NCBI RefSeq assembly: GCF_022201045.2
Contig: NC_068563.1
Coordinates: 3,844,001-3,908,000, forward strand
Direction of reading: 5' to 3'
Length of the DNA: 64,000 nt
Origin: Citrus sinensis
Taxonomy: Eukaryota > Streptophyta > Magnoliopsida > Sapindales > Rutaceae
Part shown: positions 20,124 through 30,839 of the stretch, in pieces
Numbering within the stretch: the first letter of the stretch is position 1
How the letters are laid out: each line of letters opens with the position of its first letter
Notes under the pieces: model-generated
The model's database searches: none
What the model saw: the letters and a program-made list of their open reading frames with translations, nothing else
What the model was told of the DNA's origin: nothing
Made by a program: the position numbers and the translations under genes

Positions 20124-23100
20124 TTAGTATCCTTGAAAGATAGGCGGAGGCGGTGATGGATACAAGTGACCAATGTTTGGTGGGAGCATGAATTCCGTAG
20201 GTGGAGGAATAGTAGAAGGTGGAGGGGATAAAGTTGGCGTTGGTGGAGGAGATTGGATAGGTAGTGGTGGGGAGTTGACAGGTGGTGGAGTAGAAATTGA
20301 TTGAGGTGGAGATTGTACCATTGGTGGAGGAGATTGAACAAATGGCGGAGGAGAGTTGTTTGGAGGTGGTGGAGAAGATGCCTGTGGAGGTGGGGACTGA
20401 ACAGCTGGAGGGGAAGAGTAAACTGGTGGTGGTGGAGTTGCTGAACCTACTAGTGGTGGGGACTGGATTGGTGGGGGTGCTAATGGTTGAGATGAAGGAG
20501 GCGGTGGTGGAGATGATGCTGGCGAAGGTGAAGGTGTAGGTGGAGACTGGACAGGTAGTGGAGGTGGAGCTGGTGAAGGTGAGGGTGGAGATTGCGTTGG
20601 TGGAGGCGGTGAAAATTGAACTGGGGGAGATATTGAAGTAGGTGGTTTTGATGGCTCAGGTGCTAGTGTTGGTGTAGGGGCTAACTGTTTGGGTGGCTCC
20701 GGAGTTGGAGCTGATGGTTTTGATGGCTCAGGTGCTAGTGCCGGTGTAGGGGCTAACGGTTTAGGTGGCTCCGGAGTTGGAGCTAACGGTTTTGATGGCT
20801 CAGGAGTTGGAGCTAATGGTTTGGACGGACCAGGAGTTGGAGCTGATGGTTTGAATGGTTGAGGTGCTGGAGTGGATGGTTTTGATGGCTCTGGTGGAAG
20901 CAATGGTGTTGGTATAGGAGGTGATGGTTTGGAAGGCTCAGGAGTTGGTGATGACGGTTTCGATGGTTCAGGTGTTGGAGCCGATGGTTTTGTTAGCTCA
21001 GGTGTTGGGGATGGGGTCATTAGTCCAGGAGCTGGAGTTAATGGTTTTGATGGCACTGGTGATGGCGATGGCGTTGAAGGTGTTGGAGTCAGAGGTGATG
21101 GTTTCGAAGGCTCAGGTGTTGGTACAGGTGTCGGTGTTGATGGCTTTGATGGCTCAGGCGCCGGTGATGATGGTTTGGTTGGCGCAGGCGCTGGTGATGA
21201 TGGTTTTGATGCTGTAGGAGACAAAGGAGAAATTAGTGGTGGAGATCTAAAAGGAGGAGGAGATAACGATGGTTGATGTGGAGGTGGTGGCAATGGGGGT
21301 TGAACGGGTCGGAGCGGAGAAGTTGTTGGAGGAGAAGTTGGGGGTGGAGACTGTATCAATTGTGGAGGAGATTTCATTGGCGATGGAGGTGGTGGTGATT
21401 GAACTGGGGGAGGTGGTAATGGTGATGGTGGCAGAGACGAAGCTGGTGGAGGCGACTGCATTGGTGGCGGAGGTGACTGCATTGGTGGAGGTGATTGCAC
21501 TGGTGGCGGAGGGGAAACCGGGGGTGGATATTGTACTGGCGGTTGCACTGGCGGTGATGGTGTCGGAGGAGAAGGTGGGGGAGGTGACTGTATTGGTGGC
21601 GATGGTGATTGCACAGGTGGTAATGGTGTTGGTGGTGGAGGAGAAACTGGAGGTGGGTATTGCACTGGCGGTTGCACTCGTGGTGGTGACGGAGGAGAAG
21701 GTGGGGGAGCTGACTGTACTGGTAGCGATGGTGATTGCACAGGTGGTAACGGGGTTGGTGGTGGAGGAGAAACTGGGGGTGGATACTGCACTCCTATTGG
21801 GGGAGATTGCACTGGTGGTGATGGTGATGGTTTTGACGGCTGAGGTGTTGGAGCCCATGGTGCTCGTACTGGAGGTGGAGTTGTGCCCTTTGGACGTAAG
21901 ACTTTAGCTTCTCGTGGTGTTGGAGGAGCTGGTGTAGGGGTCTTCAGTTCGGGTGCTGGCGGAATTGTCGTTGGCTTTGGAGGAGCAGTGTAAGGTATAG
22001 ATGGTGGAGTGCCTCCTGCCGAACACATGTCCCTACTACAATCCACTGGATTGCTCACCACCGGCTCGCATGTGTTAGCCCACTTCTGACTTGGCCTCTC
22101 TGCCAAACAATTGCTGGTATCATCAAATTCACTGTTCACCTTCGAACCTGGAATGCATTCGTTTCCCAATCCTTGGAAGTAATTATAAGAGAATGTGAAA
22201 TTGGATAAGCTTGGCAACTTGCAAATTTGCTCCGACACAAATCCCGTGAGCTGATTATGTGAAAGAATCAGTGTTTGTATACTCTCCAAGCTTGAAAAGC
22301 TTTGCGGCACATTTCCATGGAACAAGTTAGAGCTGACATCGAAGACTCTCAAGTTTTTAAGCGACCCAATTTCGGATGGGAAACACCCCGATAGTTTATT
22401 GTCCGAGAGTATAATCTCGTTCAAGTTTTGCATGTTGCCAATAGATCTTGGGATGCAACCGTTGAAATTATTGTGAGCAAATGTCACAACAGATACGGTC
22501 GATCTTCCTAATTTTTCAGGAATGCTGTACGAGAACCTATTGTTGTTCAAGAAAAGTGCATCGAGTTTCATATCAAAAAGATCACATGGCAACTCTCCCT
22601 CAAAATTGTTGTATCTGAGATCAAGGAATTTAAGACTTGGCCAGGATAAAACAACTCTCGGGAAAGAACCAACAAGCCTGTTGTTGCTGACATCAAACTC
22701 AAACATAAGTTTCCAGTCAGAGAAGTCGGGAATAATCCCACAGAACCTATTAGAGTTGACGTGAAACAATGCAAGATCAGTCAGTAGCCCCAACTCAGCC
22801 GGAAAACTCCCAGCAATGTCGTTACCATTCAGATCAATGCCAGCCACAACGGTGATATTGGGATCATCCAATGCCGGTGCACAGAAAACACCGTTATAAG
22901 AACACACGTCTGTGTTGTCCACCCAATTCGCTGTTGTGTTAAAAGGGTCCGAATAAATGGACTTCTTGAATGCCTGAAGAGCGACATATGCTTTCTTCAG
23001 CCTTTCATTGGCAAAAGTTTTGTTCTTCAGACCATACTCGTCGTCAAAATTATCAGGAAGCTTGCCATCCTTGGGTAATGTTAGAAGCTGGCGGCGGGTA

Positions 23101-23198
23101 ATGAAAGCCGCTTCAGCATCGGACAAAGCCAAACAAATGGATGAGAGTGAGGAGCAGGTGACTAGGAAGAAGAGAACAAAGCAGCCAAAAACTTTCAT
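20124..23198 (-). CDS. LRX: Leucine-rich repeat extensin (pollen-type LRX)
   Basis: A single exon encodes 1024 residues. Residues 1-25 are a signal peptide (MKVFGCFVLFFLVTC). A conserved N-terminal segment (RRQLLTLPKDGKLPDNF) follows, then about ten leucine-rich repeats (about 110-370, e.g. LDLRYNNFEGELP), then a Cys-rich hinge (NPVDCSRDMCSAGGTPP). From about 400 to the end it is a Pro/Ser-rich extensin region with SPPPP, VQSPPP and many EPSKPSxPTP units. It ends LPPNIGHLYPSPPPPIFQGY. LRX proteins are secreted, bind RALF peptides through the LRR part and anchor in the wall through the extensin part. The PTPEPSKP spacer type and intronless structure resemble the pollen subgroup (Arabidopsis LRX8-11), which is inference. 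It is divergent to its paralogue at 24961, and a TATA box lies about 85 bp upstream. Confidence 0.93.
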   Translation of the reverse strand: MKVFGCFVLFFLVTCSSLSSICLALSDAEAAFITRRQLLTLPKDGKLPDNFDDEYGLKNKTFANERLKKAYVALQAFKKSIYSDPFNTTANWVDNTDVCSYNGVFCAPALDDPNITVVAGIDLNGNDIAGSFPAELGLLTDLALFHVNSNRFCGIIPDFSDWKLMFEFDVSNNRLVGSFPRVVLSWPSLKFLDLRYNNFEGELPCDLFDMKLDALFLNNNRFSYSIPEKLGRSTVSVVTFAHNNFNGCIPRSIGNMQNLNEIILSDNKLSGCFPSEIGSLKNLRVFDVSSNLFHGNVPQSFSSLESIQTLILSHNQLTGFVSEQICKLPSLSNFTFSYNYFQGLGNECIPGSKVNSEFDDTSNCLAERPSQKWANTCEPVVSNPVDCSRDMCSAGGTPPSIPYTAPPKPTTIPPAPELKTPTPAPPTPREAKVLRPKGTTPPPVRAPWAPTPQPSKPSPSPPVQSPPIGVQYPPPVSPPPPTPLPPVQSPSLPVQSAPPPSPPSPPRVQPPVQYPPPVSPPPPTPLPPVQSPSPPIQSPPPPSPPTPSPPVQPPVQYPPPVSPPPPVQSPPPMQSPPPPMQSPPPASSLPPSPLPPPPVQSPPPPSPMKSPPQLIQSPPPTSPPTTSPLRPVQPPLPPPPHQPSLSPPPFRSPPLISPLSPTASKPSSPAPAPTKPSSPAPEPSKPSTPTPVPTPEPSKPSPLTPTPSTPSPSPVPSKPLTPAPGLMTPSPTPELTKPSAPTPEPSKPSSPTPEPSKPSPPIPTPLLPPEPSKPSTPAPQPFKPSAPTPGPSKPLAPTPEPSKPLAPTPEPPKPLAPTPALAPEPSKPSAPTPEPPKQLAPTPTLAPEPSKPPTSISPPVQFSPPPPTQSPPSPSPAPPPLPVQSPPTPSPSPASSPPPPPSSQPLAPPPIQSPPLVGSATPPPPVYSSPPAVQSPPPQASSPPPPNNSPPPFVQSPPPMVQSPPQSISTPPPVNSPPLPIQSPPPTPTLSPPPSTIPPPTEFMLPPNIGHLYPSPPPPIFQGY

Positions 23199-23281
23199 TT
23201 CCCCGAACTTTCGCTATTGCTTTTGCTACACCTTGGTTTCAGGCCCAAGGCTGCTTGTTGCATGCTCTCAATGGCTTTGCA

Positions 23282-23289
23282 TATTTATA
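23282..23289 (-). promoter_or_regulatory. TATA box of minus-strand LRX gene
   Basis: The minus strand reads GCATATAAATATGC, 84-91 bp before the ATG at 23198, a normal distance once a short 5' UTR is allowed for. Confidence 0.6.
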
Positions 23290-24880
23290 TGCAGCGTGGG
23301 CCTCAAGTTTGATAGGCATTGACAGGTTGGGAAAAGTTGGCCTCTCATTGTTTTTCGCCATAATTATCTTAATACCGCATAATATTTGTCTGATTATTGC
23401 AAGCCTATATTTAGATTATATTATTTATAGCTAATTATGGGAGACAGATAATTTGAATGAAGCTTATTTTTTTAATTAAAATTTTCTTGTAAAAATGTAA
23501 CAAAAAGATGTTGAAATAAATTAAGAAAACCATTAATACATAACACCAACAATAAGACAAATAATTTTAAATACATTGTCAAACAATTATGTAGAAATTG
23601 GGACACTCTCTCCCCGGTTATGGGGTACTTCATATCTAGATTGTAAATTGAATAATTTTACTGAAATACACTGTCAAACTTAAACCTTAAACTGAATTTT
23701 CTACGTATATAATTACTGTTAATTCTTATTGATGTTGTTACGCGTTTATGATTTTATTTGTGCATTTGTTTCGAATTTAGAATGCATTTGAAGTTTTATT
23801 ATGATGAAGAAGAAAAGTTTGACAGCTTTTCATATAGCCTCTCTGTAATTTTACTCAAATACACTGTCATTCTTTTTACAATTCATTTTGTTCGGTTCGG
23901 TTGCATGTGACCTGATTGGTTCAATTTTTGCTTATATAATTTTTATTAATATTACTCAGCGGCTATCCATAACAATATGATTTAATTTCTGCAGATTGAG
24001 CCATTTCTGGCTTCCCAAGTAGACCTCATATAGCATATATAATATCCCCTCAAACTCAATTTTTGTTACAGAGGACAACACAAATTTGAAAAAAAAAAAA
24101 GCCTCAAAATAAACCATCACAAATAGACTCTGTTGGTACCAGCTTAGACTTTTTTTTTTTAATTATAAAAGGGCATGAAAATTATTTCTCCTTTATAAAA
24201 AAAAAAAGAAGAAATTTATAGACTTTTGATTCAATCCAAGTATCCAATCATACAAATAACACATAACAATGCCACCATAAAGAAGAAACAAAACAGCAAA
24301 ACATATGATAACTCAATTGTAACACTAACAATGCCAAAAAAACTATGCTGTGTATTCTTCAAAAACATCGCCAACTGAATGTATGTACTTCCAAATATAT
24401 TTATTCACACAAAATTATAGTGTCACAGTCTCACGTAAGCTTTTTTTTTTTTTTTTAAACCAAAGATACAATATTTTAACGAAGAGTAACTGAGATTATA
24501 ATTTCGAAAGAGCATATAGCTATATATATATATATGATTCTAATATAATTAAGCTTGAGATTTATTTTATGTAATGACATTTATCCATGATGATTAAAAA
24601 TTAAGCCCATGGTTACAATCTTCATTCCACGAAGAAAAAGTCTTACAATCAAGCAAATAATTAATACAGCTTGCAGTTGTTGCAGTTAATTCAAAGAGCT
24701 GCCCAAAATATCACCCGCAATGTAAGCAAAATAATGTTTTAGGAGGTAATCTAAATTTAGAGTAGCATAAGAATTATTGTATGGTGAATAAAAAGCACCC
24801 AACAAATTTTCAGGCGCAAAAGAATGAGATGCTAAATTTTACCAAATATGTGTGGCAGTGTATCAACAAACCTGAAGACA

Positions 24881-24889
24881 TATATAATA
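24881..24889 (+). promoter_or_regulatory. TATA box of plus-strand LRX gene
   Basis: ACATATATAATACCCC lies 72-80 bp upstream of the ATG at 24961, leaving room for a leader of about 45 bp. Confidence 0.6.
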
Positions 24890-24960
24890 CCCCTGCTGCC
24901 ATAGGCATCCACAGCCCAGAAAAAGCAGCCTGGGCCTCAGAATAGAAAGTGTTAACCAAA

Positions 24961-27417
24961 ATGGCTAACGCTTCTTCGACCTTGCCGGTCTTTGGCTGCC
25001 TTGTTTTGATTTTCCTTGTCGTTTCTTCATTCTCTTCCCTTTGTTTTGCTTTAACCAAAACTGAAGAGGCTTTCATTGCTCGGCGTCAGGCATTATCATT
25101 GCCGAAAGATGGCAAGCTTCCCAACGATTTTGAAGACCAGTATGATCTCAAGGGCAAAACTTTTGAGAGCCATAGGATGAAGATGGCATATGTTGGTCTT
25201 CAGGCATTCAAGAAGGCTATCTATTCGGACCCTTACAACCATACGGAAAATTGGGTTGGCACCGATGTGTGTCAATACAACGGCGTTCTATGTGATGTAT
25301 TCATTGACAACCAGGAAAGGTTTGTGGCTATGATTGATCTGAACAAAGCCGAAATTGCTGCACATTTGCCGCCAGAGATGGGGTGGTTGCTTGATCTCAT
25401 ATATTTTCATGCCAACACAAATAGGCTCTGCGGGATCATCCCGGAAACCTTCGCTAATATGCACCGCCTGGAGGAATTTGATGTCAGCAACAACAGGCTT
25501 GTCGGCCCCTTCCCGACTGTCGCTCTTACCTGGAAAAGGAATTTATATCTTGATCTCAGGTTCAATAATTTCGAGGGAGAGTTGCCACCAGAACTTTTCC
25601 AAACAGGACTGGATATTATTTTCTTGAACCACAATTGGTTCAGGGGAAGCATCCCGGAAACAATAGGGGAATCACTTGCAAGATATATTGTATTGTCTAG
25701 CAATAATTTCACTGGTTGCCTTCCACGATCAATTGGCTACATGAAGGAGTTGCAGGAGATTATCCTCATGGAAAATCAACTTAGTGGTTGTCTACCTTCA
25801 GAAATCGGGTCCGGGGAGTATAAAAACTTGACAGTTTTTGATATCCGCTCCAACAAATTCCACGGAAGTGTGCCGCAGAGCTTTGCAAACCTGAATAATA
25901 TAATGAGATTGGATATTTCTGACAACATGCTAACAGGATTTGTGTCAGCTGACATTTGCAAGTTGCCACATCTATTGAATTTCACATTCTCTAATAATTT
26001 TTTCCAGGGAATGGCTATGGAATGTATTTCAGGTTCAAGAGATGACGTTTACTTCGAAGAAAAAGGCAACTGTCTAGCTGAGATGGAATATCAAAAGTTG
26101 CCTACTGAATGTTATCCAGTCGTTAGCAAACCTGTGGATTGCAGCAAAGATGAGTGCTCATGGGGAGGCTCTCCACCTTCTACACCTTCTGCCCCAACTC
26201 CTAAGCCATCAACGTCGACTCCAGCACAAGAACCAAAGACACCTGCACCAGCTCCTCCAACACCCTCGTTGCCATCGCCACCAGTAGCTTCTCCTACACC
26301 ACCAACATGGGAATGGAATAGAGTACCCCGCCACAAGGTCCCTCCGATAATAGTTGAGCCGCCAAAGCCATCGTCACCTACACCAACCACAATGCCACCA
26401 AAACAGGAGCCCCCTCCACTTGTCCAATCTCCACCTCCATCTTCACCTCCTCCAGTTTCATATCCGCCACCTGTTAGATCTGCACCCCCACCTTCCCCTA
26501 TGCCATCACCTTCATCTCCTCCCCCAGCTCAGTCTACACCTCAACCTTCACCCCCACCAGTTTCGTATCCACCACCTGTCAGATCTCCACCCCCACCTTC
26601 CCCTATGCCATCACCGTCACCTCCCCCGCCAGTTTACACTCCACCTCCGCCTTCACCTCCACCAGTTTCATATCCGCCACCTGTTAGATCTTCACCACCC
26701 CCTACCCCATCACTTTCACCTCCCCCACCAGTCCAGTCTCCACCTCCACCTTCACCTCCACAAGTTTTATACCCACCACCTGTCAGATCTCCACCCCCAT
26801 CTTCCCCTACACCATCACCTTCACCTTCACCTTCACCTTCACCTTCACCTCCACCTCCCCCACCCATCCAGTCTCCACCTCCAACTTCACCTCCACCACC
26901 TGTCGGGTCTCCACCCCCACCGATTCAATCTCCACCACCACCTTCTCCTCCACCACCGGTTCAATCTCCGCCGCCACCTTCACCTCCACCACCGGTTCAA
27001 TCTCCACCCCCACCTTCACCTGCCCCACCGGTCAAGTCTCCGCCGCCACCTTCACCTCCACCACCGGTTCAATCTCCGCCCCCACCTTCACCTCCCCCAC
27101 CGGTCAAGTCTCCGCCCCCACCTTCACCTCCACCACCTGTTCAATCTCCACCCCCACCTTCACCACCACTAGCTTCACCTCCCCCACCAATCAAGTCTCC
27201 ACCCCCACCTTCACCTCCACCAACTTCACCTCCTCCACTAGTCAAGTCTCCACCACCACCAGTCAACTCTCCACCGCCACCTGTTCAATCACCACCACCA
27301 ACACCAATTGTATCTCCCCCTCCTTCTAATGTTCCTCCACCAGCAGAAGTCATCCTTCCGCCAAACATTGGCCACTTGTACCCGTCGCCGCCTCCCCCTA
27401 TCTTTCAAGGATACTAA
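24961..27417 (+). CDS. LRX: Leucine-rich repeat extensin (pollen-type LRX), second copy
   Basis: A single exon of 818 codons. The ATG at 24961 is preferred; the frame is open a little upstream but without another ATG. Residues 1-31 are a signal peptide. The same RRQALSLPKDGKLPNDF segment, leucine-rich repeats (about 110-375), Cys hinge (KPVDCSKDECSWGGSPP) and Pro-rich extensin tail as its divergent neighbour follow. The tail here is dominated by SPPPPSPPPPVQ/K units and lacks the long EPSKP block. The last 20 residues (LPPNIGHLYPSPPPPIFQGY) are identical to the neighbour's. Expected role: an apoplastic wall-integrity scaffold bound to RALF peptides. The two genes are an old inverted duplication: LRR parts are clearly related but well diverged, and tails differ in length. 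Confidence 0.93.
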   Translation: MANASSTLPVFGCLVLIFLVVSSFSSLCFALTKTEEAFIARRQALSLPKDGKLPNDFEDQYDLKGKTFESHRMKMAYVGLQAFKKAIYSDPYNHTENWVGTDVCQYNGVLCDVFIDNQERFVAMIDLNKAEIAAHLPPEMGWLLDLIYFHANTNRLCGIIPETFANMHRLEEFDVSNNRLVGPFPTVALTWKRNLYLDLRFNNFEGELPPELFQTGLDIIFLNHNWFRGSIPETIGESLARYIVLSSNNFTGCLPRSIGYMKELQEIILMENQLSGCLPSEIGSGEYKNLTVFDIRSNKFHGSVPQSFANLNNIMRLDISDNMLTGFVSADICKLPHLLNFTFSNNFFQGMAMECISGSRDDVYFEEKGNCLAEMEYQKLPTECYPVVSKPVDCSKDECSWGGSPPSTPSAPTPKPSTSTPAQEPKTPAPAPPTPSLPSPPVASPTPPTWEWNRVPRHKVPPIIVEPPKPSSPTPTTMPPKQEPPPLVQSPPPSSPPPVSYPPPVRSAPPPSPMPSPSSPPPAQSTPQPSPPPVSYPPPVRSPPPPSPMPSPSPPPPVYTPPPPSPPPVSYPPPVRSSPPPTPSLSPPPPVQSPPPPSPPQVLYPPPVRSPPPSSPTPSPSPSPSPSPSPPPPPPIQSPPPTSPPPPVGSPPPPIQSPPPPSPPPPVQSPPPPSPPPPVQSPPPPSPAPPVKSPPPPSPPPPVQSPPPPSPPPPVKSPPPPSPPPPVQSPPPPSPPLASPPPPIKSPPPPSPPPTSPPPLVKSPPPPVNSPPPPVQSPPPTPIVSPPPSNVPPPAEVILPPNIGHLYPSPPPPIFQGY
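26929..27144 (+). repeat. 36-bp coding minisatellite in LRX extensin tail
   Basis: Six back-to-back 36-bp units start at 26929, 26965, 27001, 27037, 27073 and 27109. Each encodes SPPPPSPPPPVQ or the VK variant (third unit SPAPPVK). Such in-frame repeats change copy number easily, so length variation between alleles is expected. Confidence 0.9.
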
Positions 27418-28243
27418 ATGACATATTAATGACAAATTTACTCTATCTTGATACACATTTCGAGTTACTATATCAATATAAACATTCTTTTTGTTAGATG
27501 GACTTCAGGAAAAAAATATTTTTTAATAGCCTTATTCAACAATGAGAGGATTTTTTGTATGAATTAAAAGGCTCTTTATTATATATGACTTTTTTTTTTC
27601 CCTTGTTTGCTTGTGTAGTACATAATCACACTCATAAGCAAATCTGAATGAATCTAACACATCAATTTTTATAATCACACTCCTAATAGAGTTGAAAATT
27701 TCTAGTACCTACGACTACTATTCATTCCCCATGTTAATGATTAATTCCGTTAACAATTATGGTTACTAATCTTGTACAAGAGTAATTATCACGGATTGTA
27801 GCTACAAACACTGCAAAGAAGATGACAGCGAGACATAATGGATGATCATACACTGTTTTAATTGTGCAGAATCTGCAGATGGCAGTTTCTTTTATTTGCT
27901 ATGCTTAAATTGTGGAGATGGCAATTTCTTTCATTTGCAACTTAACAGGAGTTATTGTACTTAAAAGACATGAGAACAAATACTTGTTGAGAGAGCTTTG
28001 TTGCTCTAGTGGTTCTACCCCGCTCGAATCTGGATTAGTCGGAACCTAATGCGGTTTGAAGATACCAAATAATTTAATACACCGGAAAAAAAAGAAGCCA
28101 TGAGAACAAAACTTGGTAGTTTTATTTATTTTATTTTATTTCCTCTTTTCAGTCCAATTATGTACAGTTATTGGGTTCGAATATCCCAATTAAGAAGCGA
28201 CCCTAAAAAAGCGTTCCCAAACGAAAAATTCCAAATCCAAATC
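27418..28243. other. Intergenic between LRX and the receptor-like pseudokinase
   Basis: AT-rich sequence downstream of both convergent genes. It includes a short internal repeat (AGATGGCAGTTTCTTTTATT / AGATGGCAATTTCTTTCATT at 27875 and 27917) and a possible SINE tail at 27987-28087. No gene is seen. Confidence 0.4.
27987..28087 (+). repeat. Possible tRNA-derived SINE relic
   Basis: TTGCTCTAGTGGTTC and CGCTCGAATCTGGATTAGTC resemble degenerate pol III box A and box B segments followed by the GGATTAGTCGGA motif found in plant SINE bodies, and it ends in an A-rich tract. The two boxes are too close for a complete tRNA-like head, so this is at best a broken copy. Confidence 0.3.
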
Positions 28244-29420
28244 TTAATCCCAATCCTGCAAGTCTTGAATCATATGCACCACTCTATCCATTGGAGGCCT
28301 TTCTTGTGGATTCCTAGACAAGCAAAGCCTTGCAATTCCAATTAATTCAACCATGTTTTCTTTCACTTCTCCCAGTCTCTTATCATATATTCCTTTAAGG
28401 CCCTCTTGTTTTCTCTTCTCTATTATGTACTCTCCCAAGTCTGTCATTGTAGGCCTTTGCCCTGTAATAAGTTCTAATAGCAGTACTCCAAAGCTATACA
28501 CATCAGACTTTTGTGTAAACAATAGTCTACTACTCTTTTTATTGAATGTCGTCAGTTCAGGTGCCACCCGCCCAATGTTCCTTCTGATTATGGTTGCCGG
28601 AGAAACTATGTAAGGTGTTTCGTAGCTGGCAAGACATGCAGAGCAGTCTAGTCGAATCAATATATTTGAAGACTTGATCACACCACAAACTAGTGCTTCA
28701 CCACTTTTGGTTACTTGGGTATGAAGAAAGGCCACTGCCTTGGCAGCTGAAAGTGCTATGTGCTTTCTTTCTCTCCAACTCAATGGAGAAAATTGCATTC
28801 CTTCGCTCCCTACATTGGGAAAAACTGATGCAAGTTAACATTTTTTTCCCCTTGAAATTGCCGCGCAAGACTAAAGGAAAAAAATCAAGAGAATTAATTA
28901 CAAAACATGAAATCATATATATCTTACCATGTAAGAGATCTTCAAGACTACCTAAGCACAAATAATCATACAAAATAAAAGCTTCTCCACCGTACCAGAA
29001 GCTGAAATGCATTGGGAGAAGCCATCTGCCATGAATTCCTCCAAAGAACTTAATCCAGGACTCAAGGTTTTCATCACCAACAAGACCAGGTCGAATCATT
29101 CGCATCGCGATGATGGAACCGCAATCTAGAACTATCTTAAACAAAGTCCCCAAAGTACCTTCTCCAAGCCTGAGTTTTGGAAGCTGAGTCAGTGCTGCTG
29201 GATCATATTTTTTGGCAACAGTTTTATCTCCAAAGATTACTATTGTGGGCAGTGTCACCTGAACCTCAAGCATAGACACTGGAGTCACATTGGTGAGTGT
29301 GACTTTTCCAAAGCTGGATTTGTCCTTTTTTCTTTCTCTGATCCCTTGTAAACAAGAAGATATAAGGCAAAAACAGAACAACAGAACTGGAAGAACAAAA
29401 AATGCAGGAGGAATTAACAT
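28244..29420 (-). CDS. Receptor-like pseudokinase without LRR ectodomain
   Basis: Two exons, 29420-28928 and 28809-28244 (intron CATG/GTAAGA to TGTAG/GG, phase 1), give 352 residues. Residues 3-24 are a hydrophobic membrane segment, followed by basic RERKKDK and a kinase-like domain. Motifs are degenerate. The glycine loop reads GEGTLGTLFK, the VAIK lysine position reads IAMRMI, the catalytic loop is GVIKSSNILI with no HRD, and no DFG is present. The C-lobe KSDVYSFGVLLLELITGQRP is well kept. This is typical of inactive LRR-III receptor-like kinases (TMKL1-like), yet there is no extracellular LRR upstream in the same frame. It could be a genuine membrane-anchored pseudokinase or a 5'-truncated gene. 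It is divergent to the gene at 30840. Confidence 0.8.
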
Positions 29421-30839
29421 TTTATTTTTCCAACTGAAATTCTCTCTATAGGCGAAGCTTCAGAGGCTTTGTTCACTTTTTGGAAGGAGATGAAAGATTT
29501 TGTCTTGTCTTCTTCTCATCTTAACCATTCCTTGTTTTCTTCACTGCAAACCTTGGATTAATCATCTGTGCAGAAGCCAGGTAATTTCTTATTTGTGTTA
29601 AAATCTTTTTTAACTTCTTATAGCTAGATTTTGTAAGGACACAGGACAAGTTCTGAAAATTCATCTAATCAAAAGTATGGTTAATTACAAGTGTTCTTCT
29701 TATTTAATGAAAAATAATAAAAAAATTCTTGCATGTTGATATTATCGAATTCAACTGAATTATAAAATAATGCCTTTTGACTTTTCATAATTAGAAGCTT
29801 TTTAATCAAAACATATGTTTATATAAAGCATTTTTAAACGAAAGTACTTATAAAAGTTTCCAGGCAATCAAAGAGTATATTTGATGTACTGTGTAACCCA
29901 TCAACAAAAGAACATCTACCATTTCAACAAGCTGCAATTTTTTCAGTTGAAATTTTGTAGATTGTGGTACTTGTTACAACTTTTTTTCAGGGATCTTTTG
30001 TGAAATTTGTGAATCTATTTGGGTCATATCCATAAAGTTTCGATACTTAGCCGTTGCAGCTGAAATTATAAAGAGTACTGAAATTTGAATGGAATAATCT
30101 AACATAGAGATTTTATAATGTTGAGTAAAACATTAGCAATACTTTTCGATTAACACTATAATATCATATGATTTTCCGCTATTTTTGTTGACGTGGCAAA
30201 GCCCAAAGATTGCAACAAATTACCCTTATTGAAACCCGTTTAAAAATTTTATATCGTCAAATTCTTGTTCAATTATATTATTTGAGGGATAAATGTATTA
30301 TTTAAATTATTTAAAATGATGTATTAAGTAAATATTTTGAGGGATAAAAGTCACTATAAAAACATTGAATTAGGGAAAAAAAAGAAATTTAGCCTAAATC
30401 AAAAAATATTGTTGGTATCATGGTGGTGTTACCGTTAAGCTATAAATCATTTATCAATTTTAAATCACTAATATAATCACAACAGTAACACTAACAAGTG
30501 TCTCCATAATCAAGATGATTAATCATCAATCGAGGTTATGGTTATTATATTTGTCTAAAATAATTTCATTTTAACGAAGAAAAAAAACAAAGGGGACAAA
30601 ACAGTAAAAAACCATCACCAAAACGCTGTCGTTTATAGAATCAATTGAAACCGAAACGACGGAGATTGATTGCCTTCAAAAACACGTTGAATCATCTGGT
30701 TTTTGAGTCCATTCTCGACTTTTAGTCAGTTGTTGCAACCAAAGAGCTCTCTTCATCAATCACTAATCATTCACATTTATCACTTCCAGATCTCACTCAT
30801 TTTGCCCAGTTTTCTTAACCAATTTTTCAAGGCCACGAA
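29421..30839. other. Divergent intergenic region, pseudokinase / DUF719 gene
   Basis: Contains the leader of the pseudokinase (left) and of the DUF719 gene (right; about 30690-30839 is pyrimidine-rich). The segment 30180-30420 (GTTGACGTGGCAAAGCCC onward) looks like a degraded transposon piece, but no ends were found. Confidence 0.4.

Larger units (their letters stand above)
23199..24960. other. 1.76-kb bidirectional intergenic region between two LRX genes
   Basis: Both LRX genes start from this region in opposite directions, each with its own TATA box. In between it is AT-rich, with poly-A/T runs (24093, 24149, 24441) and a TA microsatellite (about 24519-24534). No other gene is seen. Confidence 0.6.

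Noticed and set aside
20090..22774. Many long open frames on both strands and frames inside the LRX gene
   Set aside because: They are shadows of the Pro-rich repeat; products are monotonous and only the minus frame has a signal peptide, LRRs and a conserved tail.
26112..27172. His/Leu-rich and Gly-rich frames inside the second LRX gene
   Set aside because: Alternative readings of the SPPPP repeat with no start context or domain.
27987..28087. A tRNA gene
   Set aside because: Box A and box B-like motifs are too close and no cloverleaf forms; at most a SINE relic.
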